Origin: Acinetobacter gyllenbergii CIP 110306 = MTCC 11365
Lineage (GTDB): Bacteria; Pseudomonadota; Gammaproteobacteria; Pseudomonadales; Moraxellaceae
Assembly (NCBI RefSeq): GCF_000413855.1
Contig: NZ_ATGG01000016.1
Coordinates: 1 to 64,000, forward strand
Length of the DNA: 64,000 nucleotides
Reading direction: 5' to 3'
Below the pieces are notes generated by a model that did not search any database, had not been told where the DNA came from, and saw only the letters and a list, made by a program, of their open reading frames with translations. This document shows positions 7,486-16,557 of the stretch, piece by piece. Position 1 is the first letter of the stretch; each line of letters starts with the position of its first letter. A program made the position numbers and the translations under genes.

Positions 7486-8064
7486 TTAGCTCGCTTGCCA
7501 TTCTTTTACAAAATCTTGGCTACTTATTTCTGCTCTTGGTGCAATCGCTTTAGCTGCCGTACCAATATAAATAATCCCTGAAATTAAATCCTGTTGTTTC
7601 AAACCTAACTGCTGTTTTAGCCAATTCGATTCAACCACAGCACCAGAACGCCACATTGTTGCAAAACCTTGTGCTTGTAATGACAGCAAGAAGTTTTGAA
7701 TTGCCGCACCCGTACTTAAGATCTGTTCAAAATGCGGAACCTTAGGATGATCTTGAATCGTTGTTAAAGCTAAAACCAATAATGGTGCACGGAAAGGATG
7801 CTGTTTAACTCGATCAAGCTGCGCTGGATCAACTTCACCCAAGTCAGCCAAAGCTTTAGCTAAATGCTCACCAAAAGCCGCACGCTGTTCAGGTGTAATA
7901 ATCACGAAACGGGTTGGTTTCAAACGATGATGATCAGGCGCAGTCAGTGCTGCCTGCACTGCTTTTTCGAGTTGTTCTGTATTTGGCGCTGGCTCAATAA
8001 GTTGTCCAATAGATTGACGTTGATGAATATTTTGATGAATTGTCTCTATATTTGAGTCCGTCAT
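7486..8064 (-). CDS. Nitroreductase family protein
   Basis: 192 aa from ATG 8064. An in-frame GTG at 8085 would add seven residues, and neither start has a clear ribosome site. FMN-dependent nitroreductase fold, YdjA-like small type: HQRQSIGQL near the N-terminus (FMN phosphate-binding Arg region), AALTAPDHHRLKPTRFVII, STGAAIQNFLLSLQAQGFATMWRSG, and the C-terminal IGTAAKAIAPRAEI. It would reduce nitro or quinone-like substrates with NAD(P)H; the natural substrate is unknown. It lies 48 bp upstream of gpsA on the same strand and is likely co-transcribed. Confidence 0.88.
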   Translation of the reverse strand: MTDSNIETIHQNIHQRQSIGQLIEPAPNTEQLEKAVQAALTAPDHHRLKPTRFVIITPEQRAAFGEHLAKALADLGEVDPAQLDRVKQHPFRAPLLVLALTTIQDHPKVPHFEQILSTGAAIQNFLLSLQAQGFATMWRSGAVVESNWLKQQLGLKQQDLISGIIYIGTAAKAIAPRAEISSQDFVKEWQAS

Positions 8065-8316
8065 TGAAATGAATCTAACTAACACAAGGATGGCGCTAGA
8101 TTAGCATAATCTGAATGATTTCCACTATGCTTTCTTCGTGCTTGTATCAAGTGTATTTATGGATTTTGGTAGCTAAATTGAAAATACTATTAATGCTAAA
8201 TCCATCATTCATCTGAAAAAATTAACAGAGTCCCTGCATAAACTGTACAGAACCTGCAAAAGCGCTCAGAATTTCTGTGTTCAAATAATACAATTAAACA
8301 GCAACTTGAGAAAAAC

Positions 8317-8700
8317 ATGAAAAAAACTTTCATCATGAGTTTACTGGGTGGTTTAACCCTTGGTTTAACAGCGTGTGCATCAACACCAACTAACACATTG
8401 GCGATCCAGAAAGAAAATAATCAATATGAAGTGACTGGTATTGGTAAAACCAGCTTAATTGCGAAAAATAATGCAGTTACTGCTGCTCAGAAAACCTGTA
8501 CCCGTAACACCTCCCCAGTCGTTGTAGATGAAAAAACTGCATACCAAGGGGTATTAAAAGGTGTTGTCGATGAACAAACAGGTAAAATGGTTGAGGCAGC
8601 AGCAGGCGTAATTGGTACGATTACTGGTAAAAATGCCTCTTTAGCAAAAGATGATGATTATCAAACGACCTTGACTTTCTACTGTAAAGCCAACGCGTAA
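8317..8700 (+). CDS. Small putative lipoprotein, unknown function
   Basis: 127 aa. Lipoprotein signal MKKTFIMSLLGGLTLGLTAC with lipobox LTAC, Cys20 acylated, then an STPTN linker. The mature part (ENNQYEVTGIGKTSLIAKNNAVTAAQKTC...) resembles small LPP-like Acinetobacter proteins in which a short domain carries repeated Ala and ends with FYC. Residues +2/+3 (A, S) give no inner-membrane retention signal, so outer-membrane location is expected. Own promoter region upstream (8086-8316) and own terminator. I do not recognise a named family. Confidence 0.8.
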   Translation: MKKTFIMSLLGGLTLGLTACASTPTNTLAIQKENNQYEVTGIGKTSLIAKNNAVTAAQKTCTRNTSPVVVDEKTAYQGVLKGVVDEQTGKMVEAAAGVIGTITGKNASLAKDDDYQTTLTFYCKANA

Positions 8701-8701
8701 A

Positions 8702-8740
8702 CACAAAAAAGCCGATGTAGATACATCAGCTTTTTTGTGC
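8702..8740. terminator. Bidirectional terminator between two convergent lipoprotein genes
   Basis: GCCGATGTA and TACATCAGC form the stem core, flanked by A6 on the left and T6 on the right (outer ACAAAAAA/TTTTTTGT). It serves the plus gene ending 8700 and the minus gene ending 8749. Confidence 0.85.
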
Positions 8741-8748
8741 TTTGTCAC

Positions 8749-8994
8749 TTAGTGCGCTTCGCTCGCAGCGACTTCAGATGCTGCACCTTGCTCTGCAACA
8801 TCAGTATTGTTTTCATCTAAATTCGGTTTATCAATCGCATCAATTGCAGCTTGTTGCTCTGGAGTCGTTTGTGTTGTTACAGCAGAAGCTGCTTGATCTT
8901 GCTGTTCAGCATTTTTCACTTCTTCTTTCTTTGCACATGCAGTCAGCATAATTGGAGCAATAATAAGAGCGGCAAGGGTTAATTTAAATTTCAT
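8749..8994 (-). CDS. Small lipoprotein, unknown function
   Basis: 81 aa from ATG 8994 (a GTG lies one codon earlier; GGAAAG upstream suits the ATG). Lipoprotein signal MKFKLTLAALIIAPIMLTAC with lipobox LTAC; the mature part begins CAKKEEVKN. The remainder is Glu/Gln/Ala-rich and probably disordered (TTPEQQAAIDAIDKPN, EQGAASEVAASEAH). Convergent with the lipoprotein gene at 8317. No named family recognised. Confidence 0.8.
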   Translation of the reverse strand: MKFKLTLAALIIAPIMLTACAKKEEVKNAEQQDQAASAVTTQTTPEQQAAIDAIDKPNLDENNTDVAEQGAASEVAASEAH

Positions 8995-9081
8995 CACGGC
9001 TTTCCACAGTTACTTGGTTAACTTATGACAAGCATATTTCAGATATATGACATTTTGATGACGACAACGTTGTACAAAAGT

Positions 9082-9111
9082 AAAAAGAGCCGATAAACAT
9101 CGACTCTTTTT
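9082..9111 (-). terminator. Terminator after pgk
   Basis: AAAAGAG-CGAT and ATCG-CTCTTTT pair around a short loop; on the minus strand it ends in a T run. It lies 38 bp after the pgk stop. Confidence 0.75.
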
Positions 9112-9148
9112 GAAATATCTTTTGACTAATCAATTCATTGAAACTTGA

Positions 9149-10336
9149 TTATGCACGCTCAAGAAGAACTGCAACAGCAGGTAAAGTTTTGCCTTCTACG
9201 AACTCCAAGAATGCACCACCACCTGTTGAGATATAACCAATTTGATCAGCAACTTGATATTTATCAATCGCAGCAAGCGTATCACCACCACCCGCAATTG
9301 AGAAACCAGCAGATTCAGCAATTGCCAATGAAAGTGTTTTAGTCCCTTCACCGAATTGATCTACCTCAAATACACCCACTGGGCCATTCCAAAGAATGGT
9401 TTTTGACGTTTTTAAGATCTCTGCAAATGCTTTGGCAGTTTCAGGACCAACATCCAAGATCATATCGGTATCAGTTACATCAGCAACGTTTTTCACCACA
9501 GCTTGAGCGTTTGCCAATGAACCCAAGAAGTCTTCAAAGTTGATTTGGCTTGCATCAGCAACCACAACATCTGTTGGCAATGGAACACTTACTTTTGCAG
9601 CAATTTGTTTTGCCGTTTCGACCAAATCAGCTTCATAGAGTGATTTACCAACGTTATAACCTGCTGCTGCAAGGAAAGTATTGGCAATACCACCACCAAC
9701 AATGAGTTGATCACAGATGCTAGACAATGAATTTAAGACGTCAAGTTTAGTTGATACTTTAGAACCTGCAACAATCGCAACCATTGGTTTTTCTGGGGTT
9801 TGCATTGCACGACCAAGTGCATCTAGCTCAGCAGCCAATAAAGGACCTGCTGCTGCAATTGGTGCAAAACGTGCTGCGCCTTCAGTTGAAGCTTCTGCAC
9901 GATGCGCCGTACCAAATGCATCCATCACGAATACATCACATAAAGCTGCATATTTTTTTGCAAGTTCTTGGTTATTTTTCTTTTCACCATGGTTGAAACG
10001 AACGTTTTCAAGTAAAACCACTTGACCCGCAGCAACTTCAACGCCATCTAAATAATCTGTGAATAATTTTACATCTTGACCTAATGCTTTACTTAAATAA
10101 GCAGCTACAGGTGCAAGTGATTGTTCTGGCTTTGGCTCACCTTCTACAGGACGACCCAAATGAGAAAATACCATCACTGCCGCGCCTTTTTCTAAAGCCG
10201 CTTTAATTGTAGGCAATGCTGCACGTAAACGTGCATCACTGGTAATTTCCCCATTTTTTACAGGAACGTTTAAGTCTTCACGAATAAGGACACGTTTACC
10301 TGCTAAATCAAGATCAGTCATGCGCTGAAAATTCAT
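9149..10336 (-). CDS. pgk: Phosphoglycerate kinase
   Basis: 395 aa. Glycolytic/gluconeogenic enzyme transferring phosphate between 1,3-bisphosphoglycerate and ADP. Family motifs in order: [11 protein letters not shown] (substrate-binding, about 15-25), [74 protein letters not shown], and the C-terminal GGGDTLAAI nucleotide loop. The length is typical. It is monocistronic, with its own terminator. Confidence 0.98.
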   Translation of the reverse strand: MNFQRMTDLDLAGKRVLIREDLNVPVKNGEITSDARLRAALPTIKAALEKGAAVMVFSHLGRPVEGEPKPEQSLAPVAAYLSKALGQDVKLFTDYLDGVEVAAGQVVLLENVRFNHGEKKNNQELAKKYAALCDVFVMDAFGTAHRAEASTEGAARFAPIAAAGPLLAAELDALGRAMQTPEKPMVAIVAGSKVSTKLDVLNSLSSICDQLIVGGGIANTFLAAAGYNVGKSLYEADLVETAKQIAAKVSVPLPTDVVVADASQINFEDFLGSLANAQAVVKNVADVTDTDMILDVGPETAKAFAEILKTSKTILWNGPVGVFEVDQFGEGTKTLSLAIAESAGFSIAGGGDTLAAIDKYQVADQIGYISTGGGAFLEFVEGKTLPAVAVLLERA

Positions 10337-10475
10337 GGATGGCTCTCTAGTTGATTTTAAAAACGGCGTAATTTTAAATGATTCTCTGAAATAAAGGTGA
10401 GTTTTTTTGCAGAAAAGCTGCCGAAAGCTTCAGATTTGATTATGATAATCGGGATCACTAAATTTTTATATTATT

Positions 10476-10859
10476 ATGTCTATTCATCCAGATCCTAAAA
10501 TTAATCGTTTAAACGTCCTTGGCGAACCTTTAGCCAGCTGTTGTTATGACCCAATCACAGGGTATTTTCGTAATGGTTTTTGTCACACGGCGGTCTCCGA
10601 TCTTGGTCAGCACACCATGTGCGCGCAAATGACTTCTGAGTTTTTAAATTTCTCACAAAAAGTCGGCAATGACCTGATCACCCCCTTACCTGAAGTGGGC
10701 TTTCCAGGGCTTAAACCAGGTGATTTCTGGTGTATCTGTGTGACCCGTTGGGTTGAGGCTTATCAGGCGGGACAAGCGCCACCGATTAAATTGAATGCTT
10801 GCCACAATGCCGTTCTACATTATGTTCCTTTGAATATTCTTGTGGAATACGCGGTCTAA
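10476..10859 (+). CDS. DUF2237 family protein
   Basis: 127 aa. Cys-containing conserved protein (COG3651/DUF2237): NVLGEPLASCCYDPITGYFRNG, then CHTAVSDLGQHTMCAQMT, FLNFSQKVGNDLITP, FPGLKPGDFWCICVTRW and VLHYVPLNILVEY. Biochemical function is not established. Its stop overlaps the ATG of the Maf gene (TAATG), so the two are translationally coupled. Divergent from pgk. Confidence 0.88.
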   Translation: MSIHPDPKINRLNVLGEPLASCCYDPITGYFRNGFCHTAVSDLGQHTMCAQMTSEFLNFSQKVGNDLITPLPEVGFPGLKPGDFWCICVTRWVEAYQAGQAPPIKLNACHNAVLHYVPLNILVEYAV

Positions 10860-11452
10860 TGTACCAACCTGAACTAATTTTGGCTTCAAGCAGTCAAACC
10901 CGTAAAGATCTGATGGATCGTTTAAGGCTCGATTATCGCTGTATTTCACCTGATATTGATGAGTCAGCAGATGGTGAAGTACATGCCGATGATTTAGCCA
11001 AGCGACTGGCCTATGAAAAAGCCCGTGTCATTGCGCAACAACATCCTGATGCGATTGTGATTGGTTCAGACCAAGTGGCTTGGCGTGAACATGCCCCCTA
11101 TGATTTTATTGGTAAACCTTTAAGCCTTGAAAATGCTATTCAGCAATTACAAGCCAATTCGAGTCAAACCGTATTTTTTAGTACCGCACTCAGTGTTCAA
11201 CATTTGCAATCTGGCTTTGAAACCACACTGGTTGAGCATTACCAAGTCAAATTTCGTCAGCTGACATTGGCTGAAATTGAGCGTTATATTGCAATTGATC
11301 AACCCTTGCATTGTGCGGGCAGCTTTAAATGTGAAAGCTTGGGGATTAGCTTATTTGAAAAAATGGTTGGTGATGATCAAACCACCTTGATGGGCTTACC
11401 CATGATTCAACTGTGTAAGATCTTACGTCAGTTTGGAATAAGTGCGCCTTAA
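10859..11452 (+). CDS. Maf-family nucleotide pyrophosphatase, YceF type (m7GTP pyrophosphatase)
   Basis: 197 aa from ATG 10859, which overlaps the preceding stop; an upstream in-frame ATG at 10799 lies inside the DUF2237 gene and is not needed. Family motifs: LILASSSQTRKDLMDRL (phosphate-binding), SPDIDES, RLAYEKARVIA, VIGSDQVA with the catalytic Asp, GKPLSLENAI, and HCAGSFKCESLGISLFEK. The pattern PLHCAGSFK matches the YceF subgroup, which hydrolyses m7GTP and related modified nucleotides, and not the dTTP/UTP subgroup. Confidence 0.9.
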   Translation: MYQPELILASSSQTRKDLMDRLRLDYRCISPDIDESADGEVHADDLAKRLAYEKARVIAQQHPDAIVIGSDQVAWREHAPYDFIGKPLSLENAIQQLQANSSQTVFFSTALSVQHLQSGFETTLVEHYQVKFRQLTLAEIERYIAIDQPLHCAGSFKCESLGISLFEKMVGDDQTTLMGLPMIQLCKILRQFGISAP

Positions 11453-11458
11453 CAAACA

Positions 11459-11487
11459 CCCTGACCTAAACTTAATTTAGATCAGGG
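11459..11487. terminator. Hairpin between convergent maf and MFS genes
   Basis: CCCTGA/TCAGGG with inner CTAAA/TTTAG pairs around a short loop. There is no strong T run on either side, so termination strength is uncertain. Confidence 0.45.
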
Positions 11488-11494
11488 TCAATCA

Positions 11495-12985
11495 TTATTC
11501 CTCAACCACGGTGACTCTTTTTGGTAAAGCAAACCAAATAAAAATCGACAGAATCAAGAACAATAATGCAGCCACATTCAATACGGAACGATGCGATTGG
11601 CTAAAAGCCTGTTTCGCTGCTTGAATCAAATGTTCAGCAAGCGTTGGCTGTAATTGTTTCGCCGCTTGAATCGCCTCTCCAATTGAACTACTCGCCTGTT
11701 GCAGCATGTTATTCGGTACATCACTTGGAATCACAATCGAGTTGGCATAGAACCATGAGAGCATCAGACCAAAAAATGCAATGCCCAAACCTGCACCTAA
11801 CTCATATGCCATCCCTTCAATCGCACCCGCAGCTGTCGCTTTACTTGGTGGAACAGAGGACATAATTGCTGAAGTTGAAGAAAGTAAGGCAATTTCCACA
11901 CTCAAACCTAATAACACCATCCATGCCCATGCGTGGATTTGTGCTTGCATAAAGTCGGTATTGGCCAAGCCCCACAGACTGATCGCACTCATCAGCATAC
12001 CCAGTGAAGCCACAGAACGTAGACCAAAACGGTTCACCAACAGACTGGCAATTGGACCACCTAAACTAATCGCAATCATGAACGGTAAAATAAATGCCCC
12101 AGCAGCCAATGGCGAAAGCTGATACACAAATTGCAGCTCTTGCGAAACCAACAGCTCAAATCCTACCAAAGCCATCATTGATACAATTGCCATGACCACA
12201 CCAGTCGCAATAACGGGGTGTTTGAACAATTGAATATCAATCATTGGTGATTTTGATGTTAACTGCTGACGAATAAAGCCAACCAACAAACTAAAACCAA
12301 CGGCAAAAATTAAAATCGACCACACAGTAAAGCCATGCATCACCGATTTCACTGCATAGATCATACTCAGGATGGCGATCACTAAGACCAATGCTTGTAA
12401 CAAATTGAGATTCTGTTTTGGCTGACCTGTTTGTTTTGGAATCAAAAATGCTGCCAATACCACCACGGTGATCATGATAGGCACATTAATCAGGAAGACT
12501 GAGCCCCAGTGGAAATGCTCAAGCAAAAAGCCACCGAGTAAGGGACCAAAAGCTGCACCACCGCCACCGACTGTTGCCCAGATCCCTAAAGCAAAGTTGC
12601 GTTGTTTTTCATCCAGAAAGGTATTGCGAACTGCCGATAAGGTTGCAGGCAGAATCATTGCTCCACCTACCGCCAATAAAGCACGCGAAGCAATCAATAC
12701 CAATGCTGTTGGTGAGAATGCGGCTGCCAATGAGGCAAGACCAAATAACACCGCACCAATGATCATGAGACGTTTATAACCGATACGATCACCTAAGGCA
12801 CCCATCGGTAAAATCAGCCCGGCCATGACCAATGAATAAATATCAATAATCCATAGCAGCTCATTGGCTGAAGAAGAAAGCGACTCGCTTAAAGTAGGTG
12901 TCGCCACGTGTAAAATGGTTGCATCAATCGCGACAGGAATATAGATCAATACAACAATTGCAAGAATTAACCACTTGCGTGACAT
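11495..12985 (-). CDS. MFS efflux transporter, SmvA/DHA2 (14-TM) type
   Basis: 496 aa from ATG 12985, with AGAGG 5-6 bases upstream; TTG 13006 is a weaker alternative. Proton-driven drug exporter of the DHA2 family. Motif A GALGDRIGYKRLM (about 63-75), motif C-like GPLLGGFLLEH (about 147-157), and the opening IDATILHVATPTL strongly resemble SmvA (quaternary ammonium and biocide export). Hydrophobicity supports 14 membrane segments. It is divergent from a TetR-family gene, with paired operators over its promoter, the same arrangement as smvA/smvR in enterobacteria. Substrates are inferred. Confidence 0.88.
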   Translation of the reverse strand: MSRKWLILAIVVLIYIPVAIDATILHVATPTLSESLSSSANELLWIIDIYSLVMAGLILPMGALGDRIGYKRLMIIGAVLFGLASLAAAFSPTALVLIASRALLAVGGAMILPATLSAVRNTFLDEKQRNFALGIWATVGGGGAAFGPLLGGFLLEHFHWGSVFLINVPIMITVVVLAAFLIPKQTGQPKQNLNLLQALVLVIAILSMIYAVKSVMHGFTVWSILIFAVGFSLLVGFIRQQLTSKSPMIDIQLFKHPVIATGVVMAIVSMMALVGFELLVSQELQFVYQLSPLAAGAFILPFMIAISLGGPIASLLVNRFGLRSVASLGMLMSAISLWGLANTDFMQAQIHAWAWMVLLGLSVEIALLSSTSAIMSSVPPSKATAAGAIEGMAYELGAGLGIAFFGLMLSWFYANSIVIPSDVPNNMLQQASSSIGEAIQAAKQLQPTLAEHLIQAAKQAFSQSHRSVLNVAALLFLILSIFIWFALPKRVTVVEE

Positions 12986-12998
12986 AAATGCCTCTAAA

Positions 12999-13052
12999 TT
13001 GGACAACTGTTCAAATTGGCGTTATTATAACCAAAATTGAACACTTGTCCAA
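12999..13052. promoter_or_regulatory. Paired TetR-type operators overlapping divergent promoters
   Basis: TTGGACAACTGTTCAA (12999-13014) and TTGAACACTTGTCCAA (13037-13052) are reverse complements with one mismatch, and each is itself a near palindrome (TTGnACAnnTGTnCAA), 38 bp apart. The minus-strand promoter for the exporter is TTGGAC (13052-13047), 17 bp, TATAAT, so the second operator covers its -35. A plus-strand promoter TTGGAC (12999), 18 bp, TATTAT fits the regulator. Autorepression and exporter repression by the adjacent TetR protein follow as inference. Confidence 0.8.
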
Positions 13053-13112
13053 CTTTTGGATTTAAGTGAGTTTGTTTCTGATTTGTATATGCTGATAGGT
13101 GCTAGAGAAAGA

Positions 13113-13697
13113 ATGGCTTATTTGAACCGTGAACAACGCCGTGAAATGATTTTGCAAGCCGCCATGCAGGTTGCCTTAAACGAAGGTTTTTCTGCGATGA
13201 CGGTTCGCCGTATCGCCACTGAAGCCCAAACCTCAACAGGGCAAGTACATCATCACTTTGCCTCTAGCTCACATCTCAAAGCTGAAGCTTTCATTAAACT
13301 GATGCAGCAATTGGACGAAATTGAAAATCAGGTCCAGACTGCCAATTACCTACAACGTCTCTCATTATTTCTTGGGTGTGAGAATATTGAACAAATCCAA
13401 CCCTATTTACGCCTTTGGAACGAAGCAGAAGTTTTAATCGACCAAGATCAAGAAATCAAACTGGCTTATAATATCGCCATGCAGGATTGGCACCACTCCA
13501 TTGTCCGTATGATTGATGAAGGCCAAGCACACGGCGAGTTTCAATTTGATACGAATAGCCATGACATTGCATGGCGGCTCATTGCATTTGTTTGCGGTCT
13601 TGAAGGTATTTATAAATTAGGTTTGCTGGGGTTGAATGAGACTGATTTTAAGCGTCATACCGAAGCCATTATTCAAGCCGAACTATTTAAAAAGTAA
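13113..13697 (+). CDS. TetR-family regulator of the SmvA-like exporter
   Basis: 194 aa from ATG 13113 (MAYLNREQRREMIL). In-frame TTG 13056 and ATG 13089 are possible but would add atypical N-terminal residues. TetR HTH at about 8-55: ILQAAMQVALNEGFSAMTVRRIA, then TSTGQVHHHFASSSHLKAEAF. The C-terminal ligand domain contains LRLWNEAEV and WRLIAFVCGLEGIYKLGLLG. It faces the exporter gene across two matching operators, so local repressor is the natural role. Confidence 0.87.
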   Translation: MAYLNREQRREMILQAAMQVALNEGFSAMTVRRIATEAQTSTGQVHHHFASSSHLKAEAFIKLMQQLDEIENQVQTANYLQRLSLFLGCENIEQIQPYLRLWNEAEVLIDQDQEIKLAYNIAMQDWHHSIVRMIDEGQAHGEFQFDTNSHDIAWRLIAFVCGLEGIYKLGLLGLNETDFKRHTEAIIQAELFKK

Positions 13698-13709
13698 AAT
13701 GAGTAATAA

Positions 13710-14228
13710 ATGATGCAACCAGCACTACACACATCAAGACTCGATTTATACCGATTTAAAATGGATGATCTGATTGACATCTATCCTTGTGTAACAACAA
13801 CTTTAACACGTTATATGGCATGGGAACCTGCGCAGAGCTTTACTGAACTCGAACAGATTGGGCAAACATGGCTGATCGCCGAAACCAACCATACAGATCG
13901 CCATTTTGTGTTACGGAATAAACAAGATCAGGTCTTTATTGGCTTAATTGGCGTACATCATTTAGATAACCCAACACCCGAATTAGGATTATGGATTCGA
14001 GAAGATTACCATCAACAAGGCTTTGCTAAAGAAGCCTTGTTTGAAGTATTCAAATGGGCTTCTTTGCATCTCTCCGCGCAATATTTCTTATATCCTGTTG
14101 CCATCGAAAATCAGCCGAGCCGTAAACTGGCTGAATTTTTAGGTGGAACAGTTGCTGCACATAAAACTGAAAAGAAATATGATGCCGTGATTTATCATAT
14201 TCCGCCCTATCAAGCAAAGTCCAATTAG
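13710..14228 (+). CDS. GNAT family N-acetyltransferase
   Basis: 172 aa, RimJ/RimL-like GNAT fold: LHTSRLDLYRFKMDDL at the N-terminus, FIGLIGVHHLD (beta-4), ELGLWIREDYHQQGFAKEAL as the acetyl-CoA motif A, and VAIENQPSRKLAEFLGG (motif B). Substrate unknown; this group modifies ribosomal protein N-termini or small amines. It starts 12 bp after the TetR stop and may be co-transcribed. Its last 4 bases overlap the end of the convergent hydrolase gene. Confidence 0.85.
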   Translation: MMQPALHTSRLDLYRFKMDDLIDIYPCVTTTLTRYMAWEPAQSFTELEQIGQTWLIAETNHTDRHFVLRNKQDQVFIGLIGVHHLDNPTPELGLWIREDYHQQGFAKEALFEVFKWASLHLSAQYFLYPVAIENQPSRKLAEFLGGTVAAHKTEKKYDAVIYHIPPYQAKSN

Positions 14229-15478
14229 AACCAGCCTTTGCGACCTGTTAATCGTTCATCTGCACAGCGTAGCGTTTCTTGGCTCAAGCCCCATAGACGA
14301 TAATCCCCTGTTGCCGAGGTTACGTTAAAGTTATGCGTATAAGCAAAACTTAGTTCACGATCATAATCACACCACGCACCTGAACCATTAAAGCCCACAT
14401 GTCCAAAGCCATGTGGCGCACGTTTGCCCATGGTGAGAATGCGGTGATATCCCAAACGCCAATGCATTGGAATCGGCATTACGCGATCACGCGCTTTACT
14501 TTGTACGGTACTAAGTTGCTTAAATACCTCTGGACGAATCAGTTGCTGCCCTTGCCATTGTCCTTGATTGGCCAGCATGGCATAGACTTTTGCCAAACTA
14601 TCCGCAGTAAATACGCCATTGGCCGCAGGAATGACAGCTTGCAATCCTTCATCACTGTAGAAACTAAAATTGCGCATGCCTTTAGGGATCATGGCATCCT
14701 GAAAATCTTGTGGGTTTTGACCTGAAAGCTCTAATAATCTTTCTGATAAAGATGCTTTACGTGGGGCATTGTTTTTCTTGCTTTGTGGCGCACTTGTTGA
14801 TGGTGCTTTTGGTTTTTCCAATAAACGAGCCACTCGACCCAATTCTGAAGCTGGTGTACCAAAATACGCACCATCCAGCTCAAGCGGTTGCACCAGATAA
14901 CGTTGCATTAGCCAACTTAAGGGTTGTTTAGCTGCTTTCTCGATCACACCACCCAAAATCCAACCATAGGTCAAAGGCTGATAAGCAAAACTTTGTCCTG
15001 CTGCAAAACGTGGTGTCGCTGCTGCCATAACCTCCAACATATGTGACCAGTCCAGCATTTCTGTTGCAGTTTCAATGCTATTGCGAATATCAAATAGACC
15101 ACTTTGATGAGACAGGACATGACGTAGCGTAATATTGGCTTTGCCATTCTGAGCAAACTCAGGCCAGTAATAGGCAATCGGCTGTTCATAATCCAGCACC
15201 CCTTCACTGACCAATATATGGGCAAGTGTTGCCAGAATACCTTTTCCGGTTGAGTAGCACATCGCTAAAGTATCGGATTGCCAATCTTCTTGTTGAGATT
15301 TCTTACCTGTGAAAATATCAACCACTTTTTGACCTTGGAAATACACCACCAATGCCGCACCACCTTGCTGGCTACGCGCATCTTGCAAGCGACTAAATTG
15401 GCTTGCTAAATCAATAAAGCGTTCATCAACACTGCCATGATAATGGTGCGTATCGGCAAATAGTATTTCTTTAATCAC
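14225..15478 (-). CDS. Serine hydrolase, beta-lactamase/EstB-like (class C fold)
   Basis: 417 aa, GTG start at 15478 with AAGGA 8 bases upstream. Catalytic SxxK is STGK (CYSTGKGILATLAH, about 75-78). YQPLTYGWILGGVIEK supplies the Tyr of the second motif, in the LACTB/EstB form and not the YxN of true class C enzymes. FGHVGFNGSGAWCDY is the third motif region. No signal peptide is visible, so it is cytoplasmic. EstB-type esterase activity is more likely than beta-lactam hydrolysis. A Lys/Ser-rich insert (KAPSTSAPQSKKNNAPRK) is at about 220-238. Confidence 0.88.
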   Translation of the reverse strand: MIKEILFADTHHYHGSVDERFIDLASQFSRLQDARSQQGGAALVVYFQGQKVVDIFTGKKSQQEDWQSDTLAMCYSTGKGILATLAHILVSEGVLDYEQPIAYYWPEFAQNGKANITLRHVLSHQSGLFDIRNSIETATEMLDWSHMLEVMAAATPRFAAGQSFAYQPLTYGWILGGVIEKAAKQPLSWLMQRYLVQPLELDGAYFGTPASELGRVARLLEKPKAPSTSAPQSKKNNAPRKASLSERLLELSGQNPQDFQDAMIPKGMRNFSFYSDEGLQAVIPAANGVFTADSLAKVYAMLANQGQWQGQQLIRPEVFKQLSTVQSKARDRVMPIPMHWRLGYHRILTMGKRAPHGFGHVGFNGSGAWCDYDRELSFAYTHNFNVTSATGDYRLWGLSQETLRCADERLTGRKGWF

Positions 15479-15559
15479 AGCTCAATTCCTTATGATATTT
15501 ATGTTTTTTATAATCTCCCTGTTGTGAACAACAGGGATCATTTGCACTAGATGATGGTA

Positions 15560-16414
15560 TTAAAGGGCTTTTACTGTACCCGCAACATGTGGCTTTTTCG
15601 ATTTCACATTACGAATTAAGAAGTCGGTCTGTTTTGGCTCAGCTGCAGTTAAAAACTCTACTGTAGAAGGTAAGAACATCGGTAACTTGAACCAAACATC
15701 GGCCTCATAAGCCGCTGGCAACTCAATACTTGCCAAAGCTTTAGCTTTACTCCACATCCCATGTGCAATCGCCTGTTTAAAGCCAAACGCTTTTGCAGTC
15801 ACAGCATGGATATGAATCAAGTTAAAGTCACCCGAAATCACGGCATAACGACGGCCTGTATTTTCAGAAATATTCCATTCTGCTTGGGGCTGGTAAGCAG
15901 GTTCTTTCACTTCTTTGGCTTTTTCAGTCGCTTTTTTCTCTGTTTTTTGGCGTGATAAATAAGTGGTTAAACTTTCCATCACCACTTCACCACCGACTTT
16001 TGCAGTCGTGATGAAATCAAACTGCAAACCTTTGTCATGTGGTTTTAGCTCGCCAAACTTGCACGATAAAGTGATTTGCTCATTCACAGCAATTTTTCGA
16101 GTTTGCTTGATTTGGTTACGAATATGCACCAATCCTAAGATTGGGAATGGAAATGCTTCACTGGTCATCATGTGCATTTGCAGACTTTGCGACAAAACTG
16201 CCAAATAGATTGCTGGCACGAAACCATCATTTTTAAAACCACAAATCTCGTTATAGCTTTCTAAATGCTTGGCATCAATTTTAAGTGTATCCACCACATA
16301 TTCAACCTGTGGCAATACCTTTTCGCCCTTTGGCTTTTTAAAAATCAGACCTTGAATGACTTTTGGATAAGCTAAATAAGGTTTTGGCAACTGACTAAAA
16401 TGACGTGTATTCAT
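15560..16414 (-). CDS. MaoC-like double hot-dog dehydratase
   Basis: 284 aa. The C-terminal half has the hydratase 2 motif (YAVISGDFNLIHIHAVTAKAFGF and then KQAIAHGMWSKA), which places the catalytic Asp and His. The N-terminal half is a degenerate hot-dog domain. A Lys/Glu-rich linker (KTEKKATEKAKEVKE) at about 155-170 joins them. It would hydrate or dehydrate acyl-CoA or acyl-ACP thioesters. It lies downstream of fabG on the same strand, 143 bp away across a REP-like element, and with the thiolase across the divergent region forms a fatty-acyl cluster. Confidence 0.87.
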   Translation of the reverse strand: MNTRHFSQLPKPYLAYPKVIQGLIFKKPKGEKVLPQVEYVVDTLKIDAKHLESYNEICGFKNDGFVPAIYLAVLSQSLQMHMMTSEAFPFPILGLVHIRNQIKQTRKIAVNEQITLSCKFGELKPHDKGLQFDFITTAKVGGEVVMESLTTYLSRQKTEKKATEKAKEVKEPAYQPQAEWNISENTGRRYAVISGDFNLIHIHAVTAKAFGFKQAIAHGMWSKAKALASIELPAAYEADVWFKLPMFLPSTVEFLTAAEPKQTDFLIRNVKSKKPHVAGTVKAL

Positions 16415-16437
16415 AATAAACCTTTCAATATTTTAGG

Positions 16438-16542
16438 AATCCTCCCCAACCCTCCTTTTATAAAGGAGGGAGCTTCCACAAATTATACAGGTTTTAATTT
16501 TCAGGAATTCCCCTCTTTTTAAAGAGGGGTTAGGGGAGATTT
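16438..16542. repeat. REP-like inverted repeat element between fabG and maoC
   Basis: Two hairpins in inverted arrangement. The first is AATCCTCCCCAACCCTCC with TTTTATAAA and GGAGGG; the second is CCCCTCTTTTTAAAGAGGGG followed by TTAGGGGAGATT. The left end AATCCTCCCCAACCCTCC also pairs with the right end GAGGGGTTAGGGGAGATT, so the whole 105 bp is an imperfect palindrome. This has the form of a dispersed REP/MITE-type element; genome copy number cannot be judged here. Confidence 0.7.
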
Positions 16543-16557
16543 TATAGCTTTAAGTTC

